Positions 7,907 through 15,692 of a stretch of DNA of 17,500 nucleotides are shown piece by piece. The DNA is taken from the NCBI GenBank assembly GCA_034096865.1, contig JAWQFJ010006021.1, positions 122,501 to 140,000 of the forward strand. The letters run 5' to 3'. The stretch comes from Theodoxus fluviatilis (Eukaryota; Mollusca; Gastropoda; Cycloneritida; Neritidae). Every line of letters begins with the position of its first letter. Within the stretch, counting starts at the first letter, position 1. Position numbers and translations under genes: made by a program. The notes under the pieces are model-generated. The model had not been told where the DNA came from. It saw only the letters and a program-made list of their open reading frames with translations, and did no database searches.

Positions 7907-9003
7907 GGAAAGGTGTTGTGCAGGTTGTGGACCTGCAGTGGGAAAGGTGTTGTGCAGGTTGTGGACCTGCAGTGGGAAAAGTGTTGTGCAGGTTGTGGAC
8001 CTGCAGTGGGAAAGGTGTTGTGCAGGTTGTGGACCTGCAGTGGGAAAGGTGATGTGCAGGTTGTGGACCTGCAGTGGGAAAGGTGTTGTGCAGGTTGTGG
8101 ACCTGCAGTGGGAAAGGTGTTGTGCAGGTTGTGGACCTGCAGTGGGAAAGGTGTTGTGCAGGTTGTGGACCTGCAGTGGGAAAAGTGTTGTGCAGGTTGT
8201 GGACCTGCAGTGGGAAAGGTGTTGTGCAGGTTGTGGACCTGCAGTGGGAAAGGTGTTGTGCAGGTTGTGGACCTGCAGTGGGAAAGGTGTTGTGCAGGTT
8301 GTGGACCTGCAGTGGGAAAGGTGTTGTGCAGGTTGTGGACCTGCAGTGGGAAAGGTGTTGTGCAGGTTGTGGACCTGCAGTGGGAAAGGTGTTGTGCAGG
8401 TTGTGGACCTGCAGTGGGAAAGGTGTTGTGCAGGTTGTGGACCTGCAGTGGGAAAGGTGTTGTGCAGGTTGTGGACCTGCAGTGGGAAAGTGTTGTGCAG
8501 GTTGTGGACCTGCAGTGGGAAAGGTGTTGTGCAGGTTGTGGACCTGCAGTGGGAAAGGTGTTGTGCAGGTTGTGGACCTGCAGTGGGAAAGGTGTTGTGC
8601 AGGTTGTGGACCTGCAGTGGGAAAGGTGTTGTGCAGGTTGTGGACCTGCAGTGGGAAAGGTGTTGTGCAGGTTGTGGACCTGCAGTGGGAAAGGTGTTGT
8701 GCAGGTTGTGGACCTGCAGTGGGAAAGGTGTTGTGCAGGTTGTGGACCTGCAGTGGGAAAGTGTTGTGCAGGTTGTGGACCTGCAGTGGGAAAAGGTGTT
8801 GTGCAGGTTGTGGACCTGCAGTGGGAAAGTGTTGTGCAGGTTGTGGACCTGCAGTGGGAAAGGTGTTGTGCAGGTTGTGGACCTGCAGTGGGAAAGGTGC
8901 TGTGCAGGTTGTGGACCTGCAGTGGGAAAGGTGCTGTGCAGGTTGTGGACCTGCAGTGGGAAAGGTGCTGTGCAGGTTGTGGACCTGCAGTGGGAAAAGT
9001 GTG
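7890..9003. repeat. 34-bp minisatellite, 33 copies
   Basis: Units start at TTGTGGACC, first at 7891 and last at 8977, 33 in all. All steps are 34 bp except three of 33 bp (before 8502, 8773 and 8841) and one of 35 bp (before 8808), each changing the A/G run after CAGTGGG. Every unit holds a PstI-type CTGCAG and a perfect stem TGCAGGT-TGTGG-ACCTGCA (7 bp stem, 5 base loop). Substitution variants cluster: three successive units from 8875 have GCTGTG in place of GTTGTG. The common unit has no stop codon in any of the six frames, which creates frames of over 400 codons on both strands; these are not interpreted as genes. Confidence 0.97.
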
Positions 9004-9004
9004 A

Positions 9005-9053
9005 AGCGGTTTGAGACCCAGACATTAGTGATAAGTCGCCATACAAAACCACA
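9005..9053 (+). mobile_element. L2-like LINE/SINE 3' tail, copy A
   Basis: Contains AAGCGGTTTGAGACC, then 20 or so bases, then AGTCGCCATACAAAACCAC. This resembles the tail AGCGCTTTGAGAC...GCGCTATAxAAA found at the 3' end of many L2-type LINEs and of SINEs that use them. It shares its layout with the copies at 11610 and 16406. It abuts the right end of the 34-bp array. No body of the element is recognisable next to it. Confidence 0.5.
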
Positions 9054-9868
9054 CCATAACCTTTTCTCTCAACCGAGGTAGACCCAGGGAAGTAGAGTCA
9101 GCAGGGTAGCTAGGAGATCTCGAAAGTAGGTACAGGTGAAGGCGTTTTTACCCCTGTAAAGTGTCGCCGTTTTGACAAGGCTCAATCGCCTCAGGATTTG
9201 TATCTCGACTGTGGCACACTCTGGAGGGTAAGCGTAGGCTGAGCAGTAAAGAGGGCACCGTGGGTAGAGAGTTTTGACAAGCATAAAGACGTCGATGTTT
9301 TCACAAGGGTCTATCGCGTTTCTACTTAAAACGTGGTACATTCAAAGAGGGTGAAGTTAGCCGAGGAACAAGGAGACTTGGGAAAAATGGTGTAGGTGAA
9401 GGAGTATAGGCAATGATGAAGGTGTGGAGGTGTCAGTAGAGTGTGCCGGAGTGTTTGTTCCACTCCTGGATCCCCAGCGCTGGAACTGGAGTGCGGCACA
9501 ACGTGAGGACTGGGGACGGACCGTACTGCCAGGACTGCCATCTCCAGAGATGGCGCGACCACCTCTCTTGGAAGACGAATGTGTGGGGACGTGAGACCTG
9601 AGATGCTCGCCACCTTGTTTTTCTCGCGCTATCGATCCGGCCCTCACGTAGCTTGACGACGGAGACAAGGGGAGAAAGAGGAAAGGGGGGGGGGGGGGAG
9701 AAGGAGAGGGATGGGGGTGGGGGTGGGGTGGGAAAGAGCGAGGTTGGGGTGGAAGGGATGCTGGCCCGAAATAGACCGCCAACGCCAGAAAAACTGCTGG
9801 CACGTCAGCTAGAGTTGGCCAGCGTCAGCTACAGCTGCAGCTCTGCTCCGCCTGTGGCAGCCACGTCT
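9054..9868. other. Unique sequence with a short poly-G, no recognisable gene
   Basis: The word GTTTTGACAAG occurs at 9169 and 9271, with a GTTTTCACAAG relative at 9297. Bases 9685-9699 are poly-G and 9710-9733 are a G-quadruplex motif. Minus-strand frames of 95 to 148 codons are open but proline/serine-rich and low complexity, and are not accepted as genes. Confidence 0.5.
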
Positions 9869-9872
9869 TGTA

Positions 9873-9893
9873 TGACGTCATCGAGTCAGTCAC
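9873..9893. promoter_or_regulatory. Palindromic CRE with adjacent AP-1-like site
   Basis: TGACGTCA, the full palindromic CREB/ATF site, is at 9873-9880. GAGTCAGTCA, an AP-1-like site, follows at 9884-9893. The two bZIP-type words are 3 bp apart. The gene they might serve is not identified. Confidence 0.4.
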
Positions 9894-9921
9894 AGCAGTT
9901 TTTTTTTTCCTTCCCTTTCTA
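9894..9921 (+). other. Splice-acceptor-like sequence
   Basis: Nine T bases followed by CCTTCCCTTTCTAG form a strong polypyrimidine tract ending in TAG at 9921. The sequence right after it is open in the plus frame for about 100 codons. A real acceptor needs a partner donor and coding support, which are not visible. Confidence 0.25.
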
Positions 9922-10269
9922 GAGAGGTGTCTGTATCACAAGATGAATTCGCTGTCCCGCACAGTTTGGGCACGCCTGGCGGTCAAGTTCCCCCGACCCG
10001 GCTAGGTAGACGCCAGAATGACGCCTCGTCACTGGGTTCGGGGCGGCGCGGATGCGAAGACAGAGACAGTGCATCTTGTATGCGATTTGCACACTGGCTG
10101 CGAGACAGATGTTCCCATATGTTTTCCCGTCGACGCGGAGGCCCTTTCGACATTCAGCCCAGAGAAAATCGCTTTCTTTCTCCGTGTCAGGCAATACATG
10201 TAGTGCCTGATGAGGGCAAGACGTCGTAACATGTGGCCACAGCATAAACAAATGCTGTGATTTCCTCAC
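9919..10269. other. Unresolved open region, possible exon or TE fragment
   Basis: GC-rich stretch that is open on the minus strand for 116 codons (9919-10269), and on the plus strand for about 100 codons (to 10229) and 61 codons (10018-10203). Several long frames overlapping in non-repetitive DNA are unusual for this window, but the low stop density of GC-rich sequence could explain it. None of the predicted peptides resembles a family I recognise, so coding strand and function are left open. Confidence 0.25.
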
Positions 10270-10333
10270 GGCACTTTGCCTTCTAGAAATATCCTACGTG
10301 GCCGATTGAAGAAAGTCGGCCCAAGATAGACTC
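10270..10333. other. Short unique spacer
   Basis: Unique DNA between the open region and the poly-G run. Nothing is recognised. Confidence 0.4.
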
Positions 10334-10358
10334 GGGGGGGGGGGGGGGGGGGGGGGGG
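10334..10358 (+). repeat. Homopolymer of 25 Gs
   Basis: A single unbroken run of G, followed by TTATG. Runs this long are rare in genomes and hard to sequence, so the exact count is uncertain. Confidence 0.95.
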
Positions 10359-10700
10359 TTATGTAGCACGAAGTCCATACGTGAACAATTTTAAGGTCAA
10401 CCATGACGAGTGGATAAATCCTTGCGTTATGAGGCAATAAGGTCGAGTGCGTGCGTGGTAGGGCGATTTCGAGACGTAGAGCCAATGACAGAGAGACTGG
10501 GGGTGGGGGGGTCGGGGGGTGGGGGGCGGGTTGGGGAGAGAGAATGCCGGAGTGAGTATATCGACCAAAGCAAAGCCGTTGAGCGCACGTGACTGAGACT
10601 ATGTGCAGGCACTGCTTGTGCCGTGCACGTCGGGAACAGATGTTGTGTCCATGCTAAAGCACTTCGTAATCAAAGTGTACAATCTCCAAATCCACCAACA
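10359..10700. other. Unique sequence with G-rich tract at 10498-10538
   Basis: The tract at 10498-10538 has G-runs of 3 to 7 separated by T, TC or C, a G-quadruplex motif. A CACGTGACT word, also seen twice in the cluster at 13600-13860, begins at 10586. No gene is recognised. Confidence 0.5.
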
Positions 10701-10855
10701 CTAATTCACAAACACATGCAAGCACACACGCTTTCGCATACACACACATGCACGCATCTGTGTTCACATACGCGCACGCACATGCACACACACATACACT
10801 TACACATAGCGCTTGCGCGCGCGCGCACGCACACACACACACACGCATACACACA

Positions 10856-10886
<31 letters not shown>

Positions 10887-10890
10887 GTAC
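10700..10890. repeat. (CA)n microsatellite with a (CG)6 Z-DNA-prone core
   Basis: CA-rich mosaic with CATGCACGC words, an alternating GC run of 12 bases at 10815-10826, and a perfect CA stretch near the right end. The mixture of CG and CA alternation is the classic Z-DNA-forming pattern. Confidence 0.95.
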
Positions 10891-11019
10891 ACGTACACAG
10901 TCTATTTCTCAAATTGACTTTGCTTCAGATCTCTGCCTGAACGACTTGTAACATTTCTTCAGAATACGCATGTAGCTGATGAAGATGACAGACATTCAAA
11001 TCTTATATAACACTCTTTT

Positions 11020-11026
11020 CTATCTC

Positions 11027-11063
<37 letters not shown>

Positions 11064-11211
11064 CTTTCTTTCTCTCTCTTTCTCTGTCTCTTTATATATC
11101 TCTCTTTATCCCTCTCTTTATCTCTCTCTTTCTTTCTCTCTCTCTCTTTCTCCCTCTCTTTCTCTCTCTTTCTTTCTTTTTCTCTCTTTCCCCCTCCCTC
11201 CTTCTCTCCCT

Positions 11212-11260
<49 letters not shown>

Positions 11261-11285
11261 CCTATCTGTCTCTCTCTCTCTCTGC
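11020..11285. repeat. (CT)n / (CTTT)n pyrimidine tract
   Basis: About 265 bp of almost pure pyrimidine on the plus strand. CTCTCT and CTTTCTTT words are mixed, with a perfect (TC)n segment near 11220-11252. The Leu-Ser frame on the plus strand and Arg-Glu-Lys frames on the minus strand are artefacts. Confidence 0.95.
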
Positions 11286-11359
11286 TGAATGAAATGATGT
11301 TTTGGAGAGAGTTGTAACGCCTGAAGCAGACAATAAAAAGCCAGGAAACGAATGCAGTC

Positions 11360-11626
11360 ATGGTCAACGGGCGACAAAGACTGGTGTTCTCTCTGTCAAG
11401 TGCTCGGCAGCGTGTCTCCAATGCTGGTAGTAGCATCAACGGTCTGAATCTTGATTTGTATTCTAGTCAGTTCAGTCTAGCACGCAGCCAGAGCTTCCTG
11501 AAACCATTCTTACCTGCTGGAATGACATGGTCTTGTTTTCATGCTTTGGGTGCGTGCTCCCCCAGTACACATGAAGGTCTGACCAAACGGCTCCGTGAAC
11601 AGGGGCTTGAGTGTAAAACGGTTTGA
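11360..11626 (+). pseudogene. Possible LINE C-terminal fragment next to an L2-like tail
   Basis: An 88-codon plus-strand frame (stop at 11624-11626) contains SQSFLKPFLPAGMTWSCF and, near its end, HEGLTKRLREQGLECKTV. Several non-LTR reverse transcriptases end with a similar order: SFxxSFxP, then WNxLP, then FKxRL. The WNxLP core is not conserved (WSCFH). The frame runs into copy B of the L2-like tail, which is where such an element should end. The resemblance is weak; it may equally be a chance frame. Confidence 0.28.
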
Positions 11627-11660
11627 AACCCTGACATGGCTAACGATTCGCTGGTAAAAA
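11610..11660 (+). mobile_element. L2-like LINE/SINE 3' tail, copy B
   Basis: Contains AAACGGTTTGAAACCCTGAC followed by CGATTCGCTGGTAAAAAGG. The first half is nearly identical to copies A and C; the second half (TCGC, AAAA at the same offsets) is more diverged. Confidence 0.42.
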
Positions 11661-12255
11661 GGGCGTGCCAATACCTTAACTTTGACTCATATTGATGTGT
11701 CCTAGCAGCAGTTGTCAGCCAAGGGCGCATTGCATAGCTCAGAATGGGTCTACTCCTCACACTTAGGTCTGCTTTCTTCGTATCAACGTGAAGAAATCGT
11801 CTGTTACCTCCCAGCAAGCAGAGCTCTGTGATAGAGGTGAAGCTCCCATACCTCACTTGTCGATCACCCCACAAAGCCCCTGCACCCTACTTCGAGCACC
11901 AAGATCAGCTCAGCAATTTTTCTGGAATAGTGCTTCCTGGAATCGTGTTCAAATCTGATTCGCAGCTGCAAGTAAAAAAGCAGCTGAGATGTGGAACCGT
12001 GTGGGGGCAGCTGTCGAGTGATGAACCTGTGATGACGCGGTTGTCTTCCGAACGTAATGCATTATTGTGCACAGACAGCAAGCCTGGGACAGATGGCCAG
12101 CTCGGATAGCGGGGCTGCGCAATAAACTGGAGTCGGTTGCTGGGGAGACTTGGGAGAGCAAACACGTGATAAGGTCAGCAAACACCACGCAGGCTCCACG
12201 CTGCACGCAGTCCAGTCTTGCCAATGCAGCACTGGACATCGCCCTGCTTTGTATT
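11661..12255. other. Unique sequence, no recognisable gene
   Basis: Overlapping open frames of 86 to 111 codons on both strands, none recognisable. A tRNA A-box-like word TAGCTCAGAATGG near 11735 has no B box nearby. The right end blends into the 31-bp array. Confidence 0.5.
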
Positions 12256-12545
12256 TGTTGCATGCAAGGCCACCATGTCTTCTCTTTGTTGCATGCAAGG
12301 CCACCATGTCTTCTCTTTGTTGCATGCAAGGCCACCATGTCTTCTCTTTGTTGCTTGCAGGGCCGCCATGTCTACTCTTTGTTGCATGCAAGGTCACCAT
12401 GGCTTCTTCTTGTAGCAAACAAGGCCACAATGCCTTCTCCTTGTTGCAGGCAAGACCACCACGTCTTCTCTTTAATGCATACAAGCCCACCACGTGTTCT
12501 CTTTGTTGCATGCAAGGCCACTATGTATTCTTGTTGCACGTGTTT
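12256..12545. repeat. 31-bp minisatellite, about nine copies
   Basis: The unit starts TTGCATGCAAGGCCACCATG and ends TCTTCTCTTTG. The GCATGC position recurs at 12260, 12291, 12322, 12353, 12384, 12415, 12446, 12477 and 12508, exactly 31 bp apart. The first three or four units are near identical and the later ones diverge (GCTTGC, GCAAAC, GCAGGC). A final shortened unit ends near 12545. Confidence 0.95.
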
Positions 12546-12683
12546 CTCTATCGCAAAGGACCCCAAATCCCTTATCCTGACATGCATGCGGCACAGATTC
12601 TGTTCTTCTTTACAGCGCTGGGTTCCCACTCGATCTTTATTGCATATGGCAGGCAGCTTGACTGCTTCGTCCACACAAAAGGC

Positions 12684-13580
12684 TCTGCTTTCTACTGCAC
12701 ACGGCTCCAACTCTGCTTTCTACTGCACACGGCTCCAACTCTGCTTTCTACTGCACACGGCTCCAACTCTGCCTTCTGCTGCACACGGCTCCAACTCTGC
12801 TTTCTACTGTACACGGCTCCAACTCTGCTTTCTACTGCACACGGCTCCAACTCTGCTTTCTACTTAACACGGCTCCAACTCTGCTTTCTACTGCACACGG
12901 CTCCAACTCTGCTTTCTACTGTACACGGCCCCAACTCTGCTTTCTACTGCACACGGCTCCAACTCTGCTTTCTACTGCACACGGCTCCAACTCTGCTTTC
13001 TACTGCACACGGCTCCAACTCTGCTTTCTACTGCACACGGCTCCAACTCTGCTTTCTACTGTACACGGCTCCAACTCTGCTTTCTACTGCACACGGCTCC
13101 AACTCTGCTTTCTACTGTACACGGCTCCAACTCTGCTTTCTACTGCACACGGCTCCAACTCTGCTTTCTACTGCACACGGCTCCAACTCTGCTTTCTACT
13201 GCACACGGCTCCAACTCTGCTTTCTACTGCACACGGCTCCAACTCTGCTTTCTACTGCACACGGCTCCAACTCTGCTTTCTACTGCACACGGCTCCAACT
13301 CTGCTTTCTACTGCACACGGCTCCAACTCTGCTTTCTACTGCACACGGCTCCAACTCTGCTTTCTACTGCACACGGCTCCAACTCTGCTTTCTACTGCAC
13401 ACGGCTCCAACTCTGCTTTCTACTGCACACGGCCCCAACTCTGCTTTCTACTGTACACGGCTCCAACTCTGCTTTCTACTGTACACGGCTCCAACTCTGC
13501 TTTGTACTTAACACGGCTCCAACTCTGCTTTCTACTGCACACGGCTCCAACTCTGCCTTCTACTGCACACGGCTCCAACT
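12684..13580. repeat. 28-bp minisatellite, 32 copies
   Basis: The unit starts TCTGCTTTCTACTGCACACG and ends GCTCCAAC. Unit starts at 12684 and 13552 are 868 bp apart, exactly 31 periods, so there is no net insertion or deletion across 32 copies. The main variants are GTACACGG for GCACACGG, CTTAACACGG (units near 12860 and 13510) and GGCCCC for GGCTCC. A truncated unit follows at 13580. Together with the 31-bp array it holds a plus-strand frame of 453 codons (12150-13511), interpreted as a by-product of the repeats. Confidence 0.97.
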
Positions 13581-13599
13581 TGCCTTTCTCCCAGTGCAC

Positions 13600-13860
13600 C
13601 CAACACCAGGTCACGCGGGCACGTGCGTTCGCGGCGGGAAAGAGCACGTGCCGGGGAGACGGGAACCCCGATGGCTGTATCGCCCGCTGGCATCACGTGA
13701 CTCTGTTGCCAGGGCGATGCGGAAGTGACGTACACACATCCCACCGAGCAAGATCCATCACCAAGGCGACTGATGAGAATCCTGGCAGGGTGGCACCTCC
13801 GTGTCCAGCAGTTTGGGGTGTAGAGTTTGCCCGGCAATCACGTGACTGGTATCGTTTTGC
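13600..13860. promoter_or_regulatory. Candidate promoter/enhancer: E-box, RFX and ETS-CRE cluster
   Basis: Four CACGTG E-boxes lie at 13620-13625, 13645-13650, 13694-13699 and 13839-13844. The last two are in the identical 11-base word ATCACGTGACT, with the full TCACGTGA palindrome used by bHLH-zip factors of the USF/MITF/TFE type. Between them are GTTGCCAGGGCGAT at 13705-13718, resembling an RFX X-box half, and CGGAAGTGACGTA at 13720-13732, an ETS site fused to a CRE-like site. One CACGTG per 4 kb is expected by chance, so four in 225 bp is notable. The region is GC-rich and CpG-containing. Orientation and target are unknown. Confidence 0.45.
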
Positions 13861-13899
13861 TGGTCCTTCCTACCTGCCTCACAGGGTTCTGCAGCAAAG

Positions 13900-14085
13900 A
13901 TGGGCTTTCGCAAGGATGTATCAGTCGTGCACAATCTCTCTCACGGACATTTTCTCTATATTAGTGGAATCCTTTTTGTTTTCAAAATGTTGGGGGGTTG
14001 GAGACTCAGCACGAGGTCTTCGGTAGAGACTGTTGGTGTTTTCCCCGAAATACCTATCTCACAGCAGGATTACAGCAACACCTGA
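13900..14085 (+). CDS. Hypothetical 61-codon open frame downstream of the candidate promoter
   Basis: Begins MGFRKDVSVVHNLSHGHF at an ATG in the context GCAAAGATGG, acceptable for animal translation starts, and includes a short hydrophobic segment FLYISGILFVFKM. No family is recognised. It is listed only because it is the first frame downstream of the regulatory cluster; it is probably not a gene, or is at most part of a first exon. Confidence 0.12.
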   Translation: MGFRKDVSVVHNLSHGHFLYISGILFVFKMLGGWRLSTRSSVETVGVFPEIPISQQDYSNT

Positions 14086-14584
14086 CGTTGCTAAAGCAAA
14101 AGTTATGGGTTTGTTGTGTGTGTTTTTCATTGCTCTTTGATCGCTACTGGACGAGAAGTTGCAGATTAATGCTGAGATGTGTATGTGTAAGTAAAGAGGA
14201 AAATGCACAACGAGGCTGCAACACAGACTAGGGCCATAACTTGTCTAGAGGGACCTACAACAAGAAAAACAGTGACAGCTCGCTGGGAAAATAGTTTCGC
14301 ATTTCTCAGTGACAGGAGTAGTAAAGATTAACCCTTGCATGTCTACAGACTGATGTCATTTCGCCAACTTGGTGATGAAAAATGCTTTATAGTGGCGTAA
14401 CCAGATTCCACAGAGGAAAGGCTCACAGCTGATGCACACACACACGATGTCCCCCCCTGAAAGTATCCTCAATGGAATTTCGCCTGTGTTGGGAGAGGAA
14501 AAATATAAAAAGACGAAATGATGGGGGTAGAAAATGGCGCACTGATGAATTTTTATATCCTGCTAAATAAATGTGTCTGGGCGA

Positions 14585-14588
<4 letters not shown>
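14086..14588. other. Unique sequence, no recognisable gene
   Basis: AT-richer DNA with only short frames. No repeat, RNA gene or TE motif was noticed. Confidence 0.5.

Positions 14589-14668
<80 letters not shown>
14589..14668. repeat. Perfect (TC)n microsatellite, about 40 units
   Basis: About 80 bp of uninterrupted TC on the plus strand. Its purity suggests recent expansion compared with the interrupted GA tract at 2128. Confidence 0.97.
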
Positions 14669-14670
<2 letters not shown>

Positions 14671-14739
14671 GCCTCCTTTCTTTCAATTACTGACTCTATC
14701 AAGCATTCCCTCCCTCGCCTCAGGGATTCCCTCCCCTGG

Positions 14740-14900
14740 CACGGCAGATGGTGGAGGATGACGAGAGTTACCGCTCTTGCCAGGATGACGTATGTCTCCT
14801 GTTTGCCCACAGTGCCGCCTATCGGCCACGCGGCGTCTCCCTCGCGGCCCAGGCACGTCGTCATAGCAACGACGCGACACCACGCCGACACATTGGCCGA
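14740..14900. promoter_or_regulatory. CRE-like and RFX X-box cluster
   Basis: GATGACGTATG at 14785-14793 holds a CRE-like TGACGTA. GTCGTCATAGCAAC at 14857-14870 fits the RFX X-box (GTNRCC, spacer, RGYAAC) at all but one defined position. A CCAAT word in inverted form (ATTGG) follows near 14892. The sequence is CpG-rich. RFX sites are typical of ciliary-gene promoters in animals, but no such gene is visible here. Confidence 0.33.
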
Positions 14901-14940
14901 CAAAACTACCTCTCCGTTCACGTAGCCTGTCGAACGGGAT

Positions 14941-15238
14941 AAGAGAGGAAGAATAAGCTTTAAAACTCGACCAAAAGTGTCCTTCTTCTAGTTAAAGAGC
15001 TGCTACGAAAATGTCCTTGAGACTTGTGCCATGAAATGCGCATGACGCACGAAAACTCAGAAAAAGGGGACGACAGGGAAACAAGGGGTAGAGTAGGTCG
15101 GCCTGGCGCCGCGTTGCAGTCATTCCGATCGATGGAGGGCAGAGAGCTGCATGCCTTCACTTCCTGCTGGAAACAGAGCTCTGCCCATTGTGCTTCCAGC
15201 ACTGGGGTAGTGAGTTCGATTTACGGCTAGGACATTCC
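14941..15238. other. Unique sequence before the triplet array
   Basis: No gene recognised. A word GAGTTCGATTTAC near 15212, next to the triplet array, resembles a pol III B box, as seen in tRNA-derived SINEs that end in simple repeats, but no A box was found upstream. Confidence 0.4.
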
Positions 15239-15468
15239 CTTCTCCTCCTCCTCCTCCTCCTCCTCCTCCTCCTCCTCCTCCTCCTCCTTCTCCTCCTCCT
15301 CCTTCTTCTTCTTCTTCTTCTTCTTCTTCTTCTTCTTCTTCTTCTTCTTCTTCTTCTTCTTCTTCTTCTTCTTCTTCTTCTTCCTCTTCCTCTTCTTCTT
15401 CTTCTTCTTCTTCTTCTTCTTCTTCTTCTTCTTCTTCTTCTTCTTCTTCTTCTTCTTCTTCTTCTTCT

Positions 15469-15507
<39 letters not shown>

Positions 15508-15657
15508 TCTTCTCCTTCTCCTTCTCCTTCTCCTTCTCCTTCTCCTTCTCCTTCTCCTTCTCCTTCTCTTTCTCCTTCTCCTTCTCCTTCTCCTTCTTCT
15601 TCTTCTTCTTCTTCTTCTTCTTCTTCTTCTTCTTCTTCTTCTTCTTCTTCTTCTTCT

Positions 15658-15692
<35 letters not shown>

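Noticed and set aside
7757..9052. Minus-strand frame of 431 codons and plus-strand frames of 406-409 codons over the 34-bp array
   Set aside because: Stop-free repeat unit with a length of 1 mod 3; openness follows from the repeat and is equal on both strands. Only the last 45 or so residues of the minus frame are real, decayed LINE protein.
9357..9803. 148-codon proline/serine-rich minus-strand frame
   Set aside because: Its N-terminal half is the translation of G-rich low-complexity DNA; the remainder has no similarity I recognise.
12150..13511. Plus-strand frame of 453 codons over the 31- and 28-bp arrays
   Set aside because: The peptide is a frame-rotating repeat with no domain; composition and openness follow from the units. 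Kept as a low-level finding only.
15205..15240. Pol III B-box-like word beside the triplet array as a SINE end
   Set aside because: No A box within 30-60 bp upstream and no second copy in the window.
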